Source: an uncultured bacterium (lineage in GTDB: Bacteria; Bacillota; Clostridia; Oscillospirales; Ruminococcaceae). From it: a stretch of DNA of 26,178 nt. The stretch is from positions 1 to 26,178 of the forward strand of contig CAKWRB010000004.1 of assembly GCA_934845495.1 (NCBI GenBank), in the 5' to 3' direction. The stretch's first letter is position 1; each line of letters opens with the position of its first letter. The notes beneath the pieces are model-generated. The model made no database searches. It saw only the letters and a program-made list of their open reading frames with translations, and was not told the DNA's origin. The position numbers were made by a program, and so were the translations under genes. Below, one piece after another: positions 6,309 to 13,576 of this stretch.

Positions 6309-8927
6309 TTATTCCGCCTTGGGCGGTTCGGCTTCCAGAACCAGGTTGCCGTCCCGGACATCCGCCACATAGACGGTTCCGGGCATGGGGTCCTCAGCGA
6401 TGATCTTCCGAGCCAGCGCTGTCTCCACGCTGTGCTGCAGGAACCGCTTCAGCGGCCGGGCACCGTAGATGGGGTCGTAGCCGCCTTCCGCAAGGAAGTC
6501 CCTGGCCGCATCGGTGAGCCGCAGCCCCAGCTGGCGGTCAGCCAGCCGCTTCTGCAGGTCGGCAGCCAGCAGATCCACGATCTTCCGGGTCTCGGCCTTC
6601 TGCAGGGGCTTGTAAAAGACGATCTCATCCAGCCGGTTCAGGAACTCAGGACGGAACTGCTGGCGCAGCAGCTTTTCCACCTCGGCACGGGCGGAATCGG
6701 TGATGTTGCCGGCCTCGTCGATGCCGTCCAGGATATAGGGCGAACCCAGGTTGGAGGTGAGAATGATGATGGTGTTCTTGAAGTCCACCGTCCGGCCCTG
6801 GGAATCGGTGATCCGGCCATCGTCCAGCACCTGCAGCAGGATATTGAACACATCGGGGTGGGCCTTTTCGATCTCATCAAACAGCACCACCGAGTAGGGC
6901 TTGCGGCGCACGGCCTCGGTGAGCTGACCGCCCTCCTCATAGCCCACATATCCGGGAGGCGCTCCGATCAGGCGGCTCACCGAAAACTTCTCCATATACT
7001 CGGTCATATCGATGCGCACCAGATTGCGCTCATCGTCAAACAGGGCTTCGGCCAATGCCTTGGCCAGTTCGGTCTTGCCCACACCGGTGGGCCCCAGGAA
7101 CAGGAAGGAACCAATGGGACGGTTCGGGTCCTGGATCCCGGCACGGCTGCGCAGAATGGCCTCGGATACCTTGGTCACTGCCTCGTCCTGGCCGATCACC
7201 CGCTTGTGCAGGATCTCATCCATGTGCAGGAGCTTTTCCCGTTCGCCCTCCATCAGCTTGGTCACCGGGATCCCGGTCCACCGGGCCACGATGCGGGCGA
7301 TCTCCTCATCGGTTACCCGGTCGTGGAGGAGATTGGATTCCCGCTCGGTCTTTTCGGCGCGCTTTTCCTCCTCCTCCAGTTCCTTCTGGAGCTGGGGCAG
7401 ACGGCCATACTTCAGCTCTGCCGCCTTGTTCAGGTCGTACTTCATCTGGGCGGATTCGATCTCGGCATTCACCTTTTCGATCTCCTCCCGGAGCGAACGC
7501 ACCTTGGTGATGGCATCCTTTTCATTTTCCCACTTGGCCTTCATGCCGCCGAACTGCTCCCGCAGCTCTGCCAGTTCCCGGCGCAGCTCGCTGAGATGCT
7601 CCACTGAGAGCTTGTCGGTCTCCTTCTGCAGAGCGGCCTCCTCGATTTCCAGCTGCATGATGCGGCGGTTGAGTTCGTCCATCTCGGACGGCATGGAGTC
7701 CAGCTCGGTACGGATCATGGCACAGGCCTCATCCACCAGGTCGATGGCCTTGTCGGGCAGGAACCGGTCGGAGATATACCGATGGGACAGCACCGCTGCT
7801 GTAATCAGCGCCTGATCCTGGATCTTGACGCCATGGAACACCTCATACCGTTCCTTGAGTCCCCGCAGGATGGAAATGGTGTCCTCCACCGTGGGCTCAT
7901 CCACCGTCACCGGCTGGAACCGCCGCTCCAGAGCGGCATCTTTTTCGATGTACTGGCGGTACTCGTTGAGGGTGGTGGCACCGATGCAGTGCAGTTCTCC
8001 ACGGGCCAGCATAGGCTTGAGCAGGTTGCCGGCATCCATCGAACCCTCGGTCTTGCCAGCGCCGACGATGGTGTGCAGCTCATCGATGAAGAGAATGATC
8101 TTGCCCTCACTCTTCTTCACCTCCTGCAGCACCGCCTTGAGCCGCTCCTCAAATTCGCCCCGGAACTTGGCACCGGCTACCAGCGCACCCATATCCAGCG
8201 AGAAGATGATGCGGTCCTTGAGGTTTTCCGGCACATCACCCTTGACGATCCGCTGGGCCAGCCCCTCGACCACGGCGGTTTTGCCCACCCCGGGCTCACC
8301 GATGAGCACGGGGGTGTTCTTGGTTTTCCGGGAGAGGATCATGATGACATTGCGGATCTCACTGTCCCGGCCGATGACCGGGTCGAGCTTCTGGGCCCGG
8401 GCCTCTGCCACCAGATCGGTGCCGTACTTCTTGAGGACATCGTAGGTGTCCTCGGGGGTGTCGGAGGTCACCCGGGTGTTGCCCCGGACGCTCATCAGGG
8501 CGGACAGGAAACTGTCCTTGGTGATAGCATACCGGTCAAAGAGCTTCTTGGCAGCCGGATTCGGCGACTGCAGCAGTGAAAGCATGATATGCTCCACCGA
8601 AATGTAGTCGTCCTTCATCTGTTCCGCCAGCTTTTCCGCCACGGTGAGGATCTTGTCCACATCCGGGGCCACATAGATCTTGTCCGGCTCCCGGCCCGGA
8701 CCGGTCACTGCCGGCATGGCGGCGATCTCCCGGGTCAGGTCACTGCGGAAGGCGGTAAGGTCCACCCCCATCTTGCGCAGCAGCTGGCTGATCAGCCCCT
8801 CGTCCTCCCGGGTCAGGGCACCCAGCAGATGGAGCTGCTCGATCTGCATATTGGAGTACTCGGTTGCCAGGCTCTGGGCCGCCGTGATCGCCTCCAGCGA
8901 TTTCTGTGTAAATTTCTGTGCATTCAC
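6309..8927 (-). CDS. clpB: ATP-dependent disaggregase ClpB
   Basis: Hexameric Hsp100 chaperone that pulls polypeptides out of aggregates together with DnaK. The 872-residue length is right for full ClpB. In order: an N-terminal Clp repeat domain (about 1-145), NBD1 with Walker A GEPGVGKT (210-217), a long coiled-coil middle domain (about 410-530, typical of ClpB and absent from ClpA), NBD2 with Walker A GPTGVGKT (612-619), and a C-terminal D2 small domain. The start is GTG at 8927, preceded by AGGAGG at eight bases; the reading frame extends upstream into the CIRCE region but that part would not be translated. Regulation is by the heat-shock repressor HrcA through a perfect CIRCE element at 9005-9031. 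It is a single-gene unit ended by its own hairpin. Confidence 0.97.
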   Translation of the reverse strand: MNAQKFTQKSLEAITAAQSLATEYSNMQIEQLHLLGALTREDEGLISQLLRKMGVDLTAFRSDLTREIAAMPAVTGPGREPDKIYVAPDVDKILTVAEKLAEQMKDDYISVEHIMLSLLQSPNPAAKKLFDRYAITKDSFLSALMSVRGNTRVTSDTPEDTYDVLKKYGTDLVAEARAQKLDPVIGRDSEIRNVIMILSRKTKNTPVLIGEPGVGKTAVVEGLAQRIVKGDVPENLKDRIIFSLDMGALVAGAKFRGEFEERLKAVLQEVKKSEGKIILFIDELHTIVGAGKTEGSMDAGNLLKPMLARGELHCIGATTLNEYRQYIEKDAALERRFQPVTVDEPTVEDTISILRGLKERYEVFHGVKIQDQALITAAVLSHRYISDRFLPDKAIDLVDEACAMIRTELDSMPSEMDELNRRIMQLEIEEAALQKETDKLSVEHLSELRRELAELREQFGGMKAKWENEKDAITKVRSLREEIEKVNAEIESAQMKYDLNKAAELKYGRLPQLQKELEEEEKRAEKTERESNLLHDRVTDEEIARIVARWTGIPVTKLMEGEREKLLHMDEILHKRVIGQDEAVTKVSEAILRSRAGIQDPNRPIGSFLFLGPTGVGKTELAKALAEALFDDERNLVRIDMTEYMEKFSVSRLIGAPPGYVGYEEGGQLTEAVRRKPYSVVLFDEIEKAHPDVFNILLQVLDDGRITDSQGRTVDFKNTIIILTSNLGSPYILDGIDEAGNITDSARAEVEKLLRQQFRPEFLNRLDEIVFYKPLQKAETRKIVDLLAADLQKRLADRQLGLRLTDAARDFLAEGGYDPIYGARPLKRFLQHSVETALARKIIAEDPMPGTVYVADVRDGNLVLEAEPPKAE

Positions 8928-9004
8928 ACGGCACTCCTCCTTTTGGAATGACGGTTCCCCTGCGAAACGACCCCATCGGGGAACCGGATGAAATTCAATT
9001 TTGT

Positions 9005-9031
9005 TTAGCACTCTACATCTCTGAGTGCTAA
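9005..9031 (-). promoter_or_regulatory. CIRCE operator (HrcA binding site)
   Basis: TTAGCACTC, nine bases, GAGTGCTAA: an exact match to the CIRCE consensus. It lies 78 bases upstream of the clpB start and directly downstream of a -10 box on the minus strand, so HrcA bound here would block transcription initiation. Confidence 0.95.
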
Positions 9032-9036
9032 TTATA
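9031..9036 (-). promoter_or_regulatory. -10 box of the clpB promoter
   Basis: On the minus strand TATAAT (9036-9031) touches the CIRCE element, so the transcript would start inside it. The -35 position is poor (about TCGTTC at 17 bases). In the rest of 9037-9213 the only structure seen is a hairpin CGGTTTTT/AAAAACCG (9182-9203). Confidence 0.55.
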
Positions 9037-9213
9037 GTGTAAACGCTTTCTGTGAACGATTCTGGCTCTAATTGTAAACTTTTCGTGACAGCCTTCGCTA
9101 TGGCACTGCCAGCCTATGTTCCACCCCACAAGCGGATACCTTATTATAATAGAGCTGATTCATGCCTCCCCTGCACCCACCCGGTTTTTCTCCCCAAAAA
9201 CCGCACAGATACC

Positions 9214-9242
9214 TTGACCTTTCCCCCGGATTCTGATATAAT
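9214..9242 (+). promoter_or_regulatory. Promoter of tRNA-Ser
   Basis: TTGACC (9214-9219), a 17-base spacer and a perfect TATAAT (9237-9242), 15 bases before the mature tRNA 5' end: a strong stable-RNA promoter. Confidence 0.85.
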
Positions 9243-9257
9243 GAATAAGCAAAACTT

Positions 9258-9348
9258 GGAGACGTATCGAAGTGGTCATAACGAGAACGACTCGAAATCG
9301 TTTGACGGTTAACCCCGTCCGTGGGTTCGAATCCCACCGTCTCCGCCA
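9258..9348 (+). tRNA. tRNA-Ser (anticodon CGA)
   Basis: The acceptor stem GGAGACG (9258-9264) pairs with CGTCTCC (9338-9344). The anticodon stem AACGA/TCGTT encloses the loop CTCGAAA with anticodon CGA, reading UCG. A long variable arm typical of class II tRNAs and a T-arm GTGGG-TTCGAAT-CCCAC follow. The discriminator G and CCA (9346-9348) are encoded. Confidence 0.96.
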
Positions 9349-9373
9349 CATCGGAATGGACTCCATTCCATTC

Positions 9374-9402
9374 AAAAAGCCCGGTCGATGACCGGGCTTT
9401 TC
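9374..9402 (+). terminator. Terminator of tRNA-Ser
   Basis: AAAAGCCCGGTC pairs with GACCGGGCTTTT around a minimal loop, then TCTC. A second small hairpin, GGAATGGA/TCCATTCC (9353-9369), lies between the tRNA and this terminator. Confidence 0.85.
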
Positions 9403-9426
9403 TCATACACTCCGTCTTCCTCCTCT

Positions 9427-9508
9427 TTCGCAAAAGGTCCCGTTTGTTGCGGCTGCTCGCTTGCAAGCGCGCTCCCAACGCCTCCGCTGCGCTACCAACC
9501 TTTTGCGA
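9427..9508. repeat. Inverted-repeat structured element
   Basis: TCGCAAAAGGT (9427-9437) is inverted as AACCTTTTGCGA (9497-9508), enclosing about 60 GC-rich bases with a further small hairpin around GCTTGCAAGC (9458-9467). No coding signal is evident. With repeat copy C, it fills the gap between the tRNA terminator and the gene at 9715. Confidence 0.45.
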
Positions 9509-9528
9509 GTGGGTACAGGGCTGCCGGA

Positions 9529-9583
9529 TTCGCCAGGAAATTGCTCTCCGCAGGGGCGGTTCCCCCACAAATGCCCCCTTCCT
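9529..9583 (+). repeat. Dispersed intergenic repeat, copy C
   Basis: Contains ATTCGCCAGGAAATT, then the core with one change, GCTCTCCGCAGGG (9543-9555), then a phrase GGTTCCCCCACAAATGCCCC that nearly repeats one near 6132-6153. Confidence 0.65.
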
Positions 9584-9714
9584 AAATTGCTGAGGGTGGC
9601 TGGGTAAAAAATCGGAAGTATTTTCAGCATCAATCAGGCCATGCCTGGACACACACCATACTCAAACAAGCCGAATATACTCTTTACCATACTTATTAGA
9701 GGAGGATAAAACAG

Positions 9715-10179
9715 ATGGGTATCGCATTTCGCCATTCAGCAGGATTCGGAAAACGCATGGAGTATAAGATTGTTGGTGATATGCTGATGGAAGGCCTCGA
9801 CTGCTATCTACCATTGGTTGATGATCATGGTGTAGATTGTGTCATTAAGAAGCAGGACGGGGCATTTATCGAGATTCAAATTAAAGCAAGGTCACGGGAA
9901 GTTACATTTGGAGATGCGGCACTTTTTGCAGCCATCGAACACTCTGAAACCCCTAATTTCTATTTTATCTTTTATTCCGAACGTTTGGACACGATGTGGA
10001 TTATGTCCTCCCAAGAGTTTTTATCGGAATGTGTCACGAATCGCAATGGCAAAAACGCAGGAAAGCACAGCATATGGTTTAATGGCAAACGAACCAATGC
10101 AACTACCGGCAAACGTGAAGAATATTGTAAAGATCGGTTTGTAAAATACATAAGCAGGGATTTCTCACGATTTTTCTAA
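9715..10179 (+). CDS. Orphan PD-(D/E)XK-nuclease-like protein
   Basis: A 154-residue protein not recognised by name. Residues 38-58 carry the pattern of the PD-(D/E)XK fold: G-V-D41 on one strand and E53-I-Q55-I-K57 on the next, the QxK form found in DUF4365-like and some endonuclease families. E16 or E25 in the first helix could supply the remaining acidic residue. The later part (FYFIFYSERLDTMWIMSSQEFL) looks like the closing strand and helix of that fold. GAGGAGG lies nine bases before the ATG. It is isolated between the tRNA-Ser terminator and the leftward integration genes, and its base composition is more AT-rich than the core genes to its left. It may be a restriction-like nuclease or a DNA-binding relic; activity is not shown. 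Confidence 0.72.
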   Translation: MGIAFRHSAGFGKRMEYKIVGDMLMEGLDCYLPLVDDHGVDCVIKKQDGAFIEIQIKARSREVTFGDAALFAAIEHSETPNFYFIFYSERLDTMWIMSSQEFLSECVTNRNGKNAGKHSIWFNGKRTNATTGKREEYCKDRFVKYISRDFSRFF

Positions 10180-10277
10180 ATTAAAAAAGTGTGGAGATAC
10201 CGTTCAGATGTTTTTACTGTTCCCAGCCTGGCGGTCCGCATCTGGGATTTTGCTTTTTCACTCTTCGCCCCCTATCC

Positions 10278-10487
10278 TCACGTTTCCCCTGCATTCAGCC
10301 ACTCCACCAGGGTGGCTTTGAGAATCCGGTAGCCCCGGCCTGCCCGAACAGCCGGAAGCGCTCCGGCGGCAATCAGCCGGTAGACCTCCTTGCGCCCCAC
10401 TCCCAGGATCTCCTGAACGTCCCCGGTGCGCAGAACCTCCGGCCAGCCTGCCAATACCTCCCGCCCGGTAGTATGGTTCTGTCTCAT
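10278..10487 (-). CDS. Excisionase-family helix-turn-helix protein
   Basis: A 69-residue protein with a MerR/excisionase-type winged HTH: LRTGDVQEILGVGRKEVYRL followed by IAAGALPAV and a GRGYRI wing. Such proteins often act as recombination directionality factors or small regulators. The ATG has GGAG seven bases upstream. It lies leftward of the recombinase gene on the same strand, about 50 bases beyond it, but a strong hairpin terminator sits between them. Expression therefore needs read-through or its own promoter. It closely resembles the small protein at 12618-12809 (shared pattern VGR-x3-Y-x-LIAAG-x-L). Which one, if either, controls excision is unknown. Confidence 0.82.
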   Translation of the reverse strand: MRQNHTTGREVLAGWPEVLRTGDVQEILGVGRKEVYRLIAAGALPAVRAGRGYRILKATLVEWLNAGET

Positions 10488-10507
10488 TCACTCTCTCCTT
10501 TCCAAGC

Positions 10508-10540
10508 AAAAAAGCCGAAGGCAATGCCTTCGGCTTTTTT
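10508..10540. terminator. Hairpin terminator directly after the integrase gene
   Basis: AAAAAAGCCGAAGGC and GCCTTCGGCTTTTTT form a near-perfect stem around a tiny loop with T-runs in both directions. The integrase stop codon (10539-10541) overlaps its right edge, and the small HTH gene begins about 20 bases to the left. Confidence 0.88.
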
Positions 10541-11828
10541 AGTTTTCCGATGCCGTTTCCGCTGGTTCCTCCCCCAGCAGGGAACCCAGCACACCAGCTG
10601 ATTCCACCAGCGCCCCGGGCGCCAGGTGCGCATAGATATCCGCAGTGGTACTGAAATCGCTGTGCCCCATCCAGAGCTGTACCTGCTTCATGCTCACTCC
10701 CGCCTGTACCAGAAGGCTGGCGCAGGTGTGCCGGAGGTCATGGAACCGGATGGGCGGCAGATTGTGCTTTTTGAGCAGCCTGCCAAAGTGCACCGTGAGA
10801 AAATTGGGTGTGATAATCTCCCCGTCCGGCAGCAAACAGATGTATCCTTCCCATTTGCCGCACCAGCTGCGTCCGAACTTCTTCCGGTACAGTTCCTGCT
10901 GTTCCCGGGCCTGCAGGAGCACTTGCTCCACCTGGGGAATCAGCGGAAGCACCCGGTGGCTGGACTTGTTTTTCAGTTCGTCCTCTCCCACCGTGATGGT
11001 TTTTCCGTCCTCCCGGCAGGTCACCAGCTTGTGGTTAATTTCGATGGTCTTCTGCTCAAAATCCACGGCACTCCACCGCAGACCCAGCACCTCACTGCGC
11101 CGCAGTCCGTAATAGGCGCTGAGAAATACCGGCAGGAAAATCTCGTCCTGAGCCGATTCATCCAGTAAGGTCTTTACCTGCTGGGCGGTGTAGACACTCC
11201 CGTGGAACTGGTTCTTCCGGGGACGGTCCACCCGATCCGCCGGGTTGCCGGGCAGAATCTCCTGCCGGACTGCCACCTGCAATGCCCGCTTGAGCACCGC
11301 ATAGTACCGCTGTGCGGTGGTTCCGTTGCAGCCTTCGGCAAAAATCCGGTCGATGAGTTGCTGGATATGGGGCGGGCGAAGCTCCGCCATGGTGATGCCC
11401 AGCGCCTCAAAATGGGGCAGAATCCGGCAGTTCAGCATCTGCTCATAGCTGGTACGGGTCGCCCGGGCCAGATTGGGTCGGGCAGACTGATACCACCCCC
11501 GCAGATAGTCTGCCACCGTCTGCTGTTCCGGATGGAGGGGCTTTGCCGCCGGTGCGCCGGATTTTTTCTTTCCGCCAGCTGTCGGTGTACGGGACTTCTG
11601 CCGCTTCCGTGCCAGGAACTCCTCCCGGAAGGCCGGGTCATAGGCGAGCCGGAGCCGGGTCTCCTGAAGCATGGTCTCCGCCTGGGCCCGGAATCGCTCC
11701 TCCGCCGGCAGGCCGGTGGTACGCCATACCGGGGTCATCTTCCCTTCCCGCTCCACATGAATCACCATGTGAAACCGCCCCTTCTGCACCTGAAGGCTCC
11801 CGGCCGGGATTTTGGTCTGTGTCTGCAT
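10539..11828 (-). CDS. Tyrosine recombinase / phage-type integrase
   Basis: A 429-residue site-specific recombinase of the kind carried by integrative conjugative elements and prophages. It has an N-terminal AP2-like arm-binding region, a core-binding SAM-like domain (about residues 105-190) and a catalytic domain. All catalytic residues are visible: R243 (GLRRSEV), the hairpin lysine in ELKNKSSHR, H363-D-L-R366-H, H389 (WMGHSD) and the nucleophile Y399 (DIYAHL). The ATG at 11828 is preferred because AGAGGAGG is then seven bases away; another ATG six bases upstream would be too close to it. The gene is followed at once by a strong terminator. Nearby excisionase-like genes support an integrative element. 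No duplicated attachment site was found in the window, so its target is unknown. Confidence 0.95.
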   Translation of the reverse strand: MQTQTKIPAGSLQVQKGRFHMVIHVEREGKMTPVWRTTGLPAEERFRAQAETMLQETRLRLAYDPAFREEFLARKRQKSRTPTAGGKKKSGAPAAKPLHPEQQTVADYLRGWYQSARPNLARATRTSYEQMLNCRILPHFEALGITMAELRPPHIQQLIDRIFAEGCNGTTAQRYYAVLKRALQVAVRQEILPGNPADRVDRPRKNQFHGSVYTAQQVKTLLDESAQDEIFLPVFLSAYYGLRRSEVLGLRWSAVDFEQKTIEINHKLVTCREDGKTITVGEDELKNKSSHRVLPLIPQVEQVLLQAREQQELYRKKFGRSWCGKWEGYICLLPDGEIITPNFLTVHFGRLLKKHNLPPIRFHDLRHTCASLLVQAGVSMKQVQLWMGHSDFSTTADIYAHLAPGALVESAGVLGSLLGEEPAETASEN

Positions 11829-11852
11829 CTTCATTCCTCCTCTGTAAATTCC

Positions 11853-11880
11853 CCCTGCGGGGAGCAATTCGCGCTCCGGG
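11853..11880 (-). repeat. Dispersed intergenic repeat, copy D
   Basis: The core CCCTGCGGGGAGC (11853-11865) followed by AATTCGCGCTCCGGGG. It lies 25 bases upstream of the integrase start, in the gap to the double-HTH gene. Confidence 0.6.
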
Positions 11881-11937
11881 GAAGCGCACTTGTCCAAATC
11901 ATTCACACACAGCCGGGGCCAGCGAATTTGCGAAACC

Positions 11938-12486
11938 TCAAACTGGCGGAAGATCGTGCTTCTGCGCTTTTGTAAAACCACCAGGGATCACCAGACCCGC
12001 TCCCACCAGGAAGACAATCAGGTCACACTTGGCCACTGCAATCCTTCCCCGGAGCCGGCAGGCGGGAAGCCTTCCGGTCCGCACCCAGCTGCTGATAGTG
12101 GAGTGGGCATATCCCGTACAGGCAGAAATCCCGGCGCTGTCCAGCAGTTCCGGAAGGGCGCTCCACCGGACGGTGAGCGCCGCAGCCAGTTCCTGCCGGC
12201 GCACTTGGGGCACAGGTCTTTTCTGTTTTCCGGCAGTGAAGGAAAAACTCCCCGGCGGCGGGGAATATCGTTCGGGATGGGCCTGGAACTTTTTCTGAAA
12301 GGCCAGCGCCTCCTGTCGGGGAATCCGGTACCGCCAGGTGCGGCTTCCACGATCCTCACAGGGTACCAACCCCGCCTGTAAAATCCAGGATGCCCGCCTC
12401 TTGCTGATGTGCAGCAGCCTGTAAAACTCCTCCATCGTCATCATCTCCGCTGAGCCGGGACTGGACACCGTGCGCTCTCTTTCCAA
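11938..12486 (-). CDS. Double helix-turn-helix DNA-binding protein of the integration module
   Basis: A 182-residue protein with two MerR/excisionase-like HTH units. The first is near the N-terminus (MTMEEFYRLLHISKRRASWI, then a TWRYRIPR wing). The second is C-terminal (TGYAHSTISSWVRTGRLPAC, then RLRGRIAV). The middle is a basic linker. A TTG at 12486 lies eight or nine bases after GGGGAGG; TTG 12492 is also in frame but very close to that site, and methionines about 15 codons in are alternatives. It lies upstream of the integrase gene on the same strand, separated by about 110 bases containing repeat copy D. A role as element regulator or directionality factor is an inference from context. 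I do not recognise a named family for the whole protein. Confidence 0.72.
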   Translation of the reverse strand: MERERTVSSPGSAEMMTMEEFYRLLHISKRRASWILQAGLVPCEDRGSRTWRYRIPRQEALAFQKKFQAHPERYSPPPGSFSFTAGKQKRPVPQVRRQELAAALTVRWSALPELLDSAGISACTGYAHSTISSWVRTGRLPACRLRGRIAVAKCDLIVFLVGAGLVIPGGFTKAQKHDLPPV

Positions 12487-12553
12487 AACCAAACACCTCC
12501 CCTTGCCCCTGCGCCCGGGGAAGCAGCTCTCCTTCCTACCCGAAAGCCATCGG

Positions 12554-12583
12554 GGTTCGCCAGAGAACTGCTCCCCGCAGGGG
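12554..12583 (+). repeat. Dispersed intergenic repeat, copy E
   Basis: GGTTCGCCAGAGAACT followed by the core GCTCCCCGCAGGG (12570-12582). A decayed relative (CCCGGGGAAGCAGCTCTCC, near 12513-12531) lies just to its left. It sits between the small HTH gene and the double-HTH gene. Confidence 0.65.
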
Positions 12584-12617
12584 TTTGGTGTGTGATGGTA
12601 CCATAGGTTCCGCTTCT

Positions 12618-12809
12618 TTACAAGGCCTTTGCGGAAGTCTTTCTCATAAACTTTCGAACCGACTTTGCCGGAATCCGGTGGTGCCCGTGTACCGGAATAC
12701 TCTCCAGTTCTCCGGCGGCAATGAGCTGATAGATGGTGCTCCGTCCCACACGCAAAAAGGCGGCAGCCTGCGCCGCCGTCAGAATATCCGGGTATTTTTG
12801 CTGTTTCAT
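12618..12809 (-). CDS. Small excisionase-family helix-turn-helix protein
   Basis: A 63-residue protein made almost entirely of one HTH_17/MerR-like domain: LTAAQAAAFLRVGRSTIYQL, then IAAGELESIPV and a HGHHRIP wing. The chosen ATG at 12809 has GGGGGAGAAGG immediately before it; the frame is open further upstream but that part has no similarity and crosses the divergent promoter region. It is a paralogue of the protein at 10278-10487. It is first in the leftward series and divergent from the sigma-like gene at 12946, with a possible operator between them. This fits a small regulator or recombination directionality factor. Confidence 0.78.
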   Translation of the reverse strand: MKQQKYPDILTAAQAAAFLRVGRSTIYQLIAAGELESIPVHGHHRIPAKSVRKFMRKTSAKAL

Positions 12810-12822
12810 CCTTCTCCCCCTC

Positions 12823-12851
12823 TTGACGAATCTTTGTTCTGGTGTTACGAT
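12823..12851 (+). promoter_or_regulatory. Putative promoter of the sigma-like/zinc-finger operon
   Basis: TTGACG (12823-12828), a 17-base spacer and TACGAT (12846-12851). Transcription would start near 12858, giving a leader of about 90 bases. Confidence 0.55.
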
Positions 12852-12852
12852 G

Positions 12853-12880
12853 TAATTGATAAATACCATTTCTTCAATTA
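12853..12880. promoter_or_regulatory. Inverted repeat in the divergent intergenic region, possible operator
   Basis: TAATTGA (12853-12859) and TCAATTA (12874-12880) are separated by 14 bases. They lie between the divergent small HTH gene and the sigma-like gene, just past the predicted -10 box. A regulator binding here could control both. Confidence 0.4.
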
Positions 12881-12945
12881 CTCCTATACATACTAGACCG
12901 TGAAAATTCCAAAAACGGTACGTTGCACCACAAGGAGGAAAAAGA

Positions 12946-13575
12946 TTGCGTAAAAATATCCAGGCAGTAATTGAGGAAATGGAGCGCCGGGCGCAGCTCG
13001 CGATGGAACAGCTTCCGGAAGCAGTCCGGGAGGAGATGCAGGAGTTTGACCACCAGCAGGAGCTGAGCGAACGGCGCTGGAAAAAGCACCGGGATACTCG
13101 CCCTCTCTGTGCCGGGGCTGACCACCCGGAGGAGGATTCCGCAGAGCGGGCGGCACTGGAGCCGGGCATCCGATACCGGTTCGAGTATTCCCCCGAAGAA
13201 AAGGAGCGGCTGAAATCCATGAGCCGGGAGGAACGGCTCCGCCGGCAGGACAGCTGGAACCAGATCAAAGCCAAAACCCGGGTGAAAAGCGATGGGGTCA
13301 GCCGGCTGCTCACTGAAATTTTCAGCCAAAGCCCGGAGGATCTGGCACAGCTGATGAGCGACAGCCGCCTTACCCATGCAATCGGAACGCTGACCGGACT
13401 GCAGCGTCAGGTGCTGTTCCTGGAATTTGTGGAACGGTACACCACCGGAGAGATTGCGGCGCTGTTGGGCTCCTCGCCCCGGAATATCCGGGCGCGGCGG
13501 CAGGCAGCACTGACCAAACTCCGGAAGGCACTGGAGGAAATCCCTGATCCCCGATATAAAAAGGAGGAAATATAA
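12946..13575 (+). CDS. Sigma-70 region-4-like DNA-binding protein
   Basis: A 209-residue protein with a sigma-70 region 4-type HTH at about residues 146-195 (LTGLQRQVLFLEFVERYTTGEIAALLGSSPRNIRARR). The N-terminal two thirds is charged and partly coiled-coil-like, and no sigma region 2 is visible. It is therefore not a complete classical sigma factor; such proteins on mobile elements may be positive regulators or minimal sigma-like factors. The start is TTG at 12946 with AAGGAGG (12932-12938) seven bases before it. The stop is one base before the next gene, whose ribosome site lies inside this gene, so the two are translationally linked. The base composition matches the integration block on its left rather than the RM genes. 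Confidence 0.78.
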   Translation: MRKNIQAVIEEMERRAQLAMEQLPEAVREEMQEFDHQQELSERRWKKHRDTRPLCAGADHPEEDSAERAALEPGIRYRFEYSPEEKERLKSMSREERLRRQDSWNQIKAKTRVKSDGVSRLLTEIFSQSPEDLAQLMSDSRLTHAIGTLTGLQRQVLFLEFVERYTTGEIAALLGSSPRNIRARRQAALTKLRKALEEIPDPRYKKEEI

Positions 13576-13576
13576 G

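Noticed and set aside
6210..7607. Long plus-strand open frame across the clpB end
   Set aside because: It lies opposite clpB, crosses the clpB terminator and has no supporting feature.
9321..9348. tRNA 3' end as integration site
   Set aside because: I looked for a second copy of the T-arm and acceptor sequence in the window and saw none, so no att site is claimed.
9098..9652. Minus-strand frame over the tRNA-Ser region
   Set aside because: It runs through a well-formed tRNA gene, its promoter and its terminator, so it is not coding.
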